From contig CAYRFV010000328.1 in NCBI GenBank assembly GCA_964423545.1, forward strand, positions 1-5,656: a stretch of DNA of 5,656 nucleotides, read 5' to 3'. Within the stretch, counting starts at the first letter, position 1; each line of letters begins with the position of its first letter. Source of the DNA: JALOOE01 sp964423545. Lineage in GTDB: Bacteria > Chloroflexota > Anaerolineae > CG2-30-64-16. Shown here piece after piece: positions 1 to 4,100 of the stretch. The position numbers and the translations under genes are program-made. The notes under the pieces were generated by a model that was given only the letters and a program-made list of their open reading frames with translations, searched no databases and was not told where the DNA came from.

Positions 1-20
1 CCCGAGCAGGGAGGTGAGGC

Positions 21-1748
21 ATGAAACGCAGTTCTCTCGACAAGGTGCGCGAAAGCCTGCGCCTGCAGCAGGTCTACAACGTGCTCCTGCGCTACGGCCT
101 CGACGTGCTCTTCGATCACTGGGAGTCGATTGGCGACTTCCGCCGCACGATGCAGTCGTGGATCTGGCAAATCCCGCGCGAGGATCTCGAATCGGTGCCC
201 TTGCCGACCAAGATGCGCATGATGATCGAGGAGCTCGGGCCGACGTATGTCAAGATGGGCCAGATTGCGTCGAGCCAGGCGTCGGTCATCCCGCCCGAGT
301 GGGCCGTCGAGCTCGAGAAACTTCAGAGCAATGTGCCGCCCTTCCCCAGCGACCAGGTGCGCCAGATCATCATCGAGGAACTGAAGGCTCCGCCCGAAGA
401 GTTGTTCGCCGCCTTCCAGCCGGATCCCTTCGCGGCCGCGTCGACGGCGCAGGTGCACCACGCGACTTTGCACGACGGCACCCCGGTCGTGGTGAAGGTG
501 CAGCGGCCCTTCATCCGCACGCAGATGAAGTCCGACATCGGCATCATGCAGAATGCCGCCAGGATCATCACCGCCCGCTCGGAATATGTCAAGTCAATCG
601 ACCTGGTGGGCATGCTGGAGCAGTTCGGCGGCAGCGTGCTGTCGGAGCTGGACTACACCGGTGAGGCCTACAATACGATGCGCCTGGCGAAGGGATTGGA
701 GAGCATCCCAGGCGTCCATATGCCCAGGGTCTACCCGCAGCTGTCGACCTCCAAGGTCCTGACCGAGGATTTCGTCAAGGGGGTCAAAGCCAACGACGTG
801 GCGAGGATCGAGGCGGCCGGCCTGGATCGCGAGGCGCTGGGTCTGACCGTGACGCGCGCCGTGCTGAAGCAGCTCCTGATCGACGGCTTCTTCCACGCCG
901 ATCCGCATCCGGGCAACGTCCTGATCAGCCTGCAGACAGGGGAGGTCACCTTCATCGACTGCGGCATGGTCGGCGAGCTCGATCTGCAAGGGCGGCTCAA
1001 CCTGATCCAGCTCATCATTGCCATCCAGCAAGGCGACGTGACGAGCATGGGCCAGATCCTGCGCGACATGAGCGTGCCCTTCGTCAAGCAGCCGGACGAT
1101 CAGGGCTTCTTCCGCTCGTTCGAGCGGGTCATCGGGCGGCTCTCGTTGACCGGCGGCGACTTCGGCCAGGTCGTGGGCTCGGCAACCAACCTGCTGAGCG
1201 AGCACGGTCTGCGGCTCAACCCGAACCTCACGATGGCGATCAAGGCGCTGATGCAGATGGAAGCCATCGGCGCCGCGCTCTATCCGAAGCCGGGCCTGAT
1301 GGACCAAGCGGTGGAGATGATCAAGGAGATGGCGATCCAGGCGGTGACCGCGGACAAGATCATCGCCGAAGGGCGCAAGCAGATCCTCTCAGCGGGCCGC
1401 GAGGTGTTCAAGCGCATCCCCAACCTCAGCGAGGCAACGGTGAAATGGCTTGACCAGTACCAGAAGGGCCGCTTCGAGGTCACCATCGACACCTCGGAGC
1501 TCAGCAAGGAAGTCAACAAGCTGGACCGCCTCGGCAAGCAGGTGGTGTCCGCCATCATCCTGGCAGGCATCCTGATCGGATCAGCCATCGCGCTCGTCGG
1601 GCTGGCGCAGCTTGAGCTGCAGGGCAATGCGCCGACGATCATGGCCCAGCTGGCGTACATCGGATATATCGCCGCCATGGTCGGGGGCCTGCTCCTCGTC
1701 TTCAGGATGTTCTGGCGCTGGATCCGACGCAGGGAGACGGATGAGTAG
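21..1748 (+). CDS. UbiB/ABC1 (AarF-type) atypical kinase family protein, membrane anchored
   Basis: This 575-residue protein has the ABC1/UbiB set of motifs in order. KxGQ is at 78-81 (KMGQ). The Ala-rich AAAS loop that replaces the kinase P-loop is at 138-141. The ATP lysine is K159 in VVVKVQRP. SELDYTGEA is at 208-216, the catalytic loop HADPHPGN at 292-299 (D294, N299) and the metal-binding Asp at D313 in IDCG. Two hydrophobic helices near 509-530 and 542-562, followed by Arg-rich residues, form the C-terminal membrane hairpin usual for UbiB. Family members are ATPases that support isoprenoid-quinone and other lipid metabolism at the membrane; the substrate here cannot be read from sequence. 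The ATG at 21 is chosen because AGGGAGGTGA (8-17) lies just upstream. The MFS-GNAT gene follows after 17 bp, suggesting one transcript. DCG in place of the common DFG is the only motif deviation seen. The family call is secure; the quinone role is not. Confidence 0.95.
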   Translation: MKRSSLDKVRESLRLQQVYNVLLRYGLDVLFDHWESIGDFRRTMQSWIWQIPREDLESVPLPTKMRMMIEELGPTYVKMGQIASSQASVIPPEWAVELEKLQSNVPPFPSDQVRQIIIEELKAPPEELFAAFQPDPFAAASTAQVHHATLHDGTPVVVKVQRPFIRTQMKSDIGIMQNAARIITARSEYVKSIDLVGMLEQFGGSVLSELDYTGEAYNTMRLAKGLESIPGVHMPRVYPQLSTSKVLTEDFVKGVKANDVARIEAAGLDREALGLTVTRAVLKQLLIDGFFHADPHPGNVLISLQTGEVTFIDCGMVGELDLQGRLNLIQLIIAIQQGDVTSMGQILRDMSVPFVKQPDDQGFFRSFERVIGRLSLTGGDFGQVVGSATNLLSEHGLRLNPNLTMAIKALMQMEAIGAALYPKPGLMDQAVEMIKEMAIQAVTADKIIAEGRKQILSAGREVFKRIPNLSEATVKWLDQYQKGRFEVTIDTSELSKEVNKLDRLGKQVVSAIILAGILIGSAIALVGLAQLELQGNAPTIMAQLAYIGYIAAMVGGLLLVFRMFWRWIRRRETDE

Positions 1749-1765
1749 CCAGCAATCGGAGCCGC

Positions 1766-3745
1766 ATGCCGAATAGGCGCATCGCCGTCGTCGTCGCCGG
1801 CATCATGCTCAGCCTGTTCATGGCCGCTATCGAGGCGACCGTGGTGGCGACCGCCATGCCCACGATCGTGGCGCAGCTCGGCGGGCTGGCCGCCTACAGC
1901 TGGGTCTTCTCGGCTTATATGCTGACCTCGACCACAACGGTGCCGCTGTACGGCAAGCTCTCCGATCTGTACGGACGGCGCCGGCTCTTCTTTGTGGCGA
2001 TGGCGCTCTTCCTGGTCGGTTCGGTCCTCTGCGGCATGGCGCGCAGCATGGAGCAATTGATCGCCTTTCGCGCGCTTCAGGGGGTCGGCGCAGGCGGCCT
2101 GATGCCGCTGGCCTTCATCATCATCGGCGACATTCTGCCGTTCGACCAGCGCGCCCGAATGCAGGGGCTCTTCTCCGGGGTGTGGGGCTTTGCCGCCATC
2201 GCGGGGCCGCTGCTCGGCGGTTTCCTCGTCGATCAGCTCTCGTGGCGCTGGGTGTTCTTCGTCAATATCGTGCCGGGGCTGCTCGCTGCCTTCTGCGTAG
2301 GCAGCGCGCTGCGCGAGCCGTCGCGTGCCGCGGCCACCGCTCGACCGTCGGTGGACTACGCCGGGGCCGTGGTGCTTTCGGCTGGCGTGGTGGCGCTGCT
2401 GTTGGGCCTGTTCGACCTCGGCACGCCGGTGGGACGGCTGCTGCTGGGGGTGGCGCTCGTCTTCTTTGCCGTGTTGTTCTGGATCGAGCGTCGCGCGGCG
2501 GATCCGATCTTGCCGCTGCCACTGTTGCACGAGCGGTTGTTCAGCGTGGCGGTGACCCAGGGCGCGCTCTCCGGCTGGGCCCTGTTCGGGAGCACCAATT
2601 TCGTGCCGCTTTTCGGCCAGGGCGTATTGGGGCTGAGCGCCACGGCGGCCGGCAGCGCGCTCACGCCGATGATGCTTTGCTGGACCGCTGCCAGCATTGC
2701 CGGGGGGCGGCTGCTGCTCCGCTTCGGCTATCGCCCACTCGCGCTCCTGGGCACGGCCGGTCTGGCCGCCGGCGCGTTCATGCTGACGCGGCTCACAGCA
2801 GACAGCACGCTGCTCTTCATCATGGTGTGCCTTGGCGTGATGGGCGCGGGGATGGGGCTGGCCGCGCCGGCGTTCCTGATCGCCGTGCAGAGCAGCGTGC
2901 AGCGCGCCAGGCTGGGCACCGCCACGGCGACGCTTCAGTTCAGCCGCAGCATGGGCGGCACGCTGGGCGTGAGCGTCATGGGCGTCATCCTGACCGCGCA
3001 GTTGGCAGCCAGCCTGGCTGGCGCGGGCGTCAGCGCGGCAGCGATCTCACTGGGCGAGCTCATCGACTCCGGCAGGCACGCCGCGAGCGCGATCGTCGAC
3101 AGCGCGGTGCGGCTGGCGCTGTCGGATGCGCTCAACAGCGTCTTCGTTGCGGCATTCATCGCGGCCGCCATCGCCCTGGGCGTCACCTTCCTGACGCCGC
3201 GCGGGCGCATCCGCGCGCGACCGGCGCCGGAACCCGATGCCGCATCCTCGCCGGCGCCTCCGGCTGCGCTGCAGCTCACGATCCGTCCCGCCGCGGCCGG
3301 CGACCAGTCGGCCATCACGGCAATGGTGCGCGCGGCGAAACTCAATCCGTTCCGGCTCCGCTGGCGCGACTTCCTCGTCGCCGAGATGGATGGCCGAATC
3401 GTGGGCGTCGGCCAGGTTCGGCCGCATGGCGACGGCAGCCGCGAGCTGGCATCCCTTGTCGTAACCAGCGACCATCGCGGCGCCGGGATCGGCAGCCAGC
3501 TTGTCGGCGCGCTGCTGGCGCGCGAAGCTGGACCGGTCTACCTCTTCTGTCGCGAACAACTCGCCGCTTTCTACACTCCCTTCGGTTTCGAACGGCAAGA
3601 CCCCCGCGAGCTGCCGGCCGCGCTGGCGACGATGCATCGCCTGGCGCACTGGATGACGCGCGCCGAAGCGCTGTTCGTCGGGCGCCGCGTTCAGATCGTC
3701 GCGATGCGACGTCATGGCTCGGCGACTACACCCCCTGCCATTTGA
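1766..3745 (+). CDS. DHA2-type (14-TM) MFS exporter fused to a C-terminal GNAT N-acetyltransferase domain
   Basis: This 659-residue fusion has an MFS part at about residues 7-476. The TM1 motif is IEATVVATAMPTI (22-34), with E23 where Asp is common. Motif A is GKLSDLYGRRR (63-73), motif B RALQGVGAGG (102-111) and motif C GPLLGGF (147-153), followed by SWRWVFFVN. I count about 14 hydrophobic segments, the last near 455-476, which fits EmrB/QacA-like proton-coupled drug export. A Pro/Ala/Arg-rich linker (477-500) leads to a GNAT domain (about 502-650). It opens LQLTIRPA, has the acetyl-CoA motif RGAGIG at 571-576 after strand ASLVVT, and FYTPFGF at 602-608 with candidate catalytic Y603. With 14 helices both termini should be cytosolic, where acetyl-CoA is available. 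The frame runs unbroken through both domains. The start is supported by GGAG (1758-1761), only 4 nt away. Substrates of both halves are unknown; acetylation coupled to export is an inference. Confidence 0.92.
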   Translation: MPNRRIAVVVAGIMLSLFMAAIEATVVATAMPTIVAQLGGLAAYSWVFSAYMLTSTTTVPLYGKLSDLYGRRRLFFVAMALFLVGSVLCGMARSMEQLIAFRALQGVGAGGLMPLAFIIIGDILPFDQRARMQGLFSGVWGFAAIAGPLLGGFLVDQLSWRWVFFVNIVPGLLAAFCVGSALREPSRAAATARPSVDYAGAVVLSAGVVALLLGLFDLGTPVGRLLLGVALVFFAVLFWIERRAADPILPLPLLHERLFSVAVTQGALSGWALFGSTNFVPLFGQGVLGLSATAAGSALTPMMLCWTAASIAGGRLLLRFGYRPLALLGTAGLAAGAFMLTRLTADSTLLFIMVCLGVMGAGMGLAAPAFLIAVQSSVQRARLGTATATLQFSRSMGGTLGVSVMGVILTAQLAASLAGAGVSAAAISLGELIDSGRHAASAIVDSAVRLALSDALNSVFVAAFIAAAIALGVTFLTPRGRIRARPAPEPDAASSPAPPAALQLTIRPAAAGDQSAITAMVRAAKLNPFRLRWRDFLVAEMDGRIVGVGQVRPHGDGSRELASLVVTSDHRGAGIGSQLVGALLAREAGPVYLFCREQLAAFYTPFGFERQDPRELPAALATMHRLAHWMTRAEALFVGRRVQIVAMRRHGSATTPPAI

Positions 3746-3770
3746 CAGATACCGGCGGCTCAGGTATAAA
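3742..3770 (+). promoter_or_regulatory. Near-consensus sigma-70-type promoter for the ABC exporter leader
   Basis: The -35 hexamer TTGACA (3742-3747) matches the consensus exactly. The -10 hexamer TATAAA (3765-3770) matches at five of six positions, and the spacer is the optimal 17 bp. The -35 box overlaps the TGA stop of the MFS-GNAT gene (3743-3745). Transcription should start near 3776-3778, giving a 5' leader of about 325 nt before the ABC start codon. No TG extended -10 is present. The call rests on motif match and position only. Confidence 0.82.
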
Positions 3771-3805
3771 CAGTTTGCGCCGTACTGCTGCGCGAATCCC
3801 ACACG

Positions 3806-3812
3806 AAGGAGG
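3806..3812 (+). promoter_or_regulatory. Perfect Shine-Dalgarno site of the leader ORF
   Basis: AAGGAGG is fully complementary to the usual 16S 3' end and sits 8 nt before the ATG at 3821. Such a strong site in front of a 22-codon ORF argues that the ORF is translated. Its last two G's also belong to segment 1 (3811-3818) of the proposed attenuator, so RNA folding may mask it. Confidence 0.75.
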
Positions 3813-3820
3813 CGAGCGAC

Positions 3821-3889
3821 ATGCTTGATATCTGCTTCTGTCGGCGTCTGATACGCTCGCCGCTCCGCGCCCCGATGCCGAACACCTGA
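3821..3889 (+). CDS. Putative 22-residue leader peptide upstream of the ABC exporter
   Basis: This short ORF begins with ATG 8 nt after a perfect AAGGAGG site, about 45 nt after the predicted transcription start, and ends at TGA. The peptide begins MLDICFCRRLIR and ends APMPNT. It has two Cys (5, 7) and four Arg (8, 9, 12, 16) and no signal peptide or membrane segment. The stop codon lies 26 nt before the terminator stem, the spacing expected if ribosome position controls hairpin formation. I do not recognise the peptide. By analogy to bmrB upstream of B. subtilis bmrCD, it is most likely a regulatory leader whose translation, not its product, matters. An ATA Ile codon at position 11 is probably rare in DNA this GC-rich. 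It could be a chance ORF, but the ribosome site and its place between promoter and terminator argue against that. Confidence 0.6.
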   Translation: MLDICFCRRLIRSPLRAPMPNT

Positions 3890-3900
3890 TCTCAGATCAG
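3886..3900 (+). repeat. Inverted repeat at the leader-ORF stop codon
   Basis: CTGATCT and AGATCAG form a perfect 7-bp dyad around one central C. As RNA it can fold into a 6-bp stem with a 3-nt loop. It contains the leader ORF's TGA. It could be a pause hairpin that synchronises polymerase with the leading ribosome, or a DNA operator half-site pair. The dyad is certain, the role is not. Confidence 0.5.
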
Positions 3901-3915
3901 ATCTACGGCGCTCCG

Positions 3916-3957
3916 GGCCATGAGCCGGCGACCTATCCAGCGGCTCATGGCCTTTTT
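3916..3957 (+). terminator. Intrinsic (rho-independent) terminator inside the ABC leader
   Basis: GGCCATGAGCCG (3916-3927) is perfectly complementary to CGGCTCATGGCC (3941-3952). The 12-bp stem has a 13-nt loop and is followed directly by five T's (3953-3957). G3915-T3953 could add a wobble pair. The terminator lies 143 nt before the ABC start, so it would stop the leader transcript unless antitermination occurs. It would also end read-through from the kinase and MFS-GNAT genes, for which no other terminator is visible. Confidence 0.88.
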
Positions 3958-3982
3958 GTCGGTTCGACCCCTGACACCCTTC

Positions 3983-4006
3983 CCGCAAGCGCGTCATTCC
4001 TTGCGG
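3983..4006 (+). other. Hairpin downstream of the leader terminator
   Basis: CCGCAAG (3983-3989) and CTTGCGG (4000-4006) form a perfect 7-bp stem with a 10-nt loop. No T run follows, so it is not a terminator. It may stabilise or shape the untranslated region of the read-through mRNA. It is present by inspection; its function is unknown. Confidence 0.4.
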
Positions 4007-4050
4007 CCGCCCAGCCGACCGAACGCCAGCCGCGCGAAACCTGGACCGAC

Positions 4051-4073
4051 GTCTGCCGTATACTTGCGCAGAC
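4051..4073 (+). repeat. Dyad in the ABC gene's proximal leader
   Basis: GTCTGC (4051-4056) and GCAGAC (4068-4073) are inverted repeats separated by 11 bp that include the palindrome GTATAC (4058-4063). It could be a hairpin or an operator. TATACT at 4059-4064 resembles a -10 box, but no good -35 lies 17 bp upstream, so a second promoter here is weak. Confidence 0.3.
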
Positions 4074-4087
4074 CTGATCTCGCTCGC

Positions 4088-4093
4088 GGAGGT
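4088..4093 (+). promoter_or_regulatory. Shine-Dalgarno site that fixes the ABC exporter GTG start
   Basis: GGAGGT lies 7 nt before the GTG at 4101, an ideal spacing. The next in-frame ATG (codon 27, in LWRMLTG) is already at the edge of the first membrane helix and would cut off the conserved-looking N-terminal segment, so GTG is preferred. Confidence 0.8.
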
Positions 4094-4100
4094 AACCGCC

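Larger units (their letters stand above)
3811..3957 (+). promoter_or_regulatory. Putative translation-dependent transcription attenuator (mutually exclusive RNA pairings)
   Basis: Four segments can pair in alternative ways. Segment 1, GGCGAGCG (3811-3818), is perfectly complementary over 8 bp to segment 2, CGCTCGCC (3854-3861). Overlapping segment-2 bases TCGCCGCTC (3857-3865) can pair with 3922-3931 over 9 bp with one bulged C, breaking the terminator's 5' arm. Otherwise that arm (3916-3927) pairs with 3941-3952 to form the terminator. A ribosome held on the first codons of the leader ORF would cover segment 1 and free segment 2 to act as antiterminator. A ribosome reaching the stop codon would cover segment 2 and let the terminator form. 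The complementarity is seen in the sequence; the mechanism is inferred from classical attenuators. Confidence 0.55.
3884..4081 (+). repeat. 10-bp direct repeat bracketing the second half of the leader
   Basis: ACCTGATCTC occurs at 3884-3893 (leader-ORF stop) and again at 4072-4081, just upstream of the ABC ribosome site. The AGATCAG at 3894-3900 can therefore pair with either copy (3886-3892 or 4074-4080). The second copy runs into CGCTCGC (4081-4087), which also occurs in attenuator segment 2 (3854-3860). This may be chance or a remnant duplication of the leader. Confidence 0.4.

Noticed and set aside
14..664. 216-codon + strand frame overlapping the start of the kinase gene
   Set aside because: It has no motif, is Arg/Pro/Ala-rich, and is out of frame with the conserved UbiB protein, which has the correct ribosome site.
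1749..1765. Possible promoter or terminator between the kinase and MFS-GNAT genes
   Set aside because: Only 17 bp are available, and no hairpin or promoter hexamers are visible. An operon junction is the simpler reading.
1280..2530. 416-codon - strand frame across the kinase/MFS junction
   Set aside because: It is antisense to two well-supported genes, and its composition (His/Arg/Glu-rich) looks like a shadow frame.
2182..3828. 548-codon + strand frame overlapping the MFS-GNAT gene
   Set aside because: The Arg/Ala/Gly-rich translation with no recognisable motif is an out-of-frame shadow of the MFS-GNAT gene, whose own frame carries conserved motifs throughout.
4036..4064. Possible second promoter with TATACT as -10
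   Set aside because: The hexamer 17 bp upstream (GAAACC) matches the -35 consensus at only two positions, and the sequence lies within a dyad that explains it equally well.
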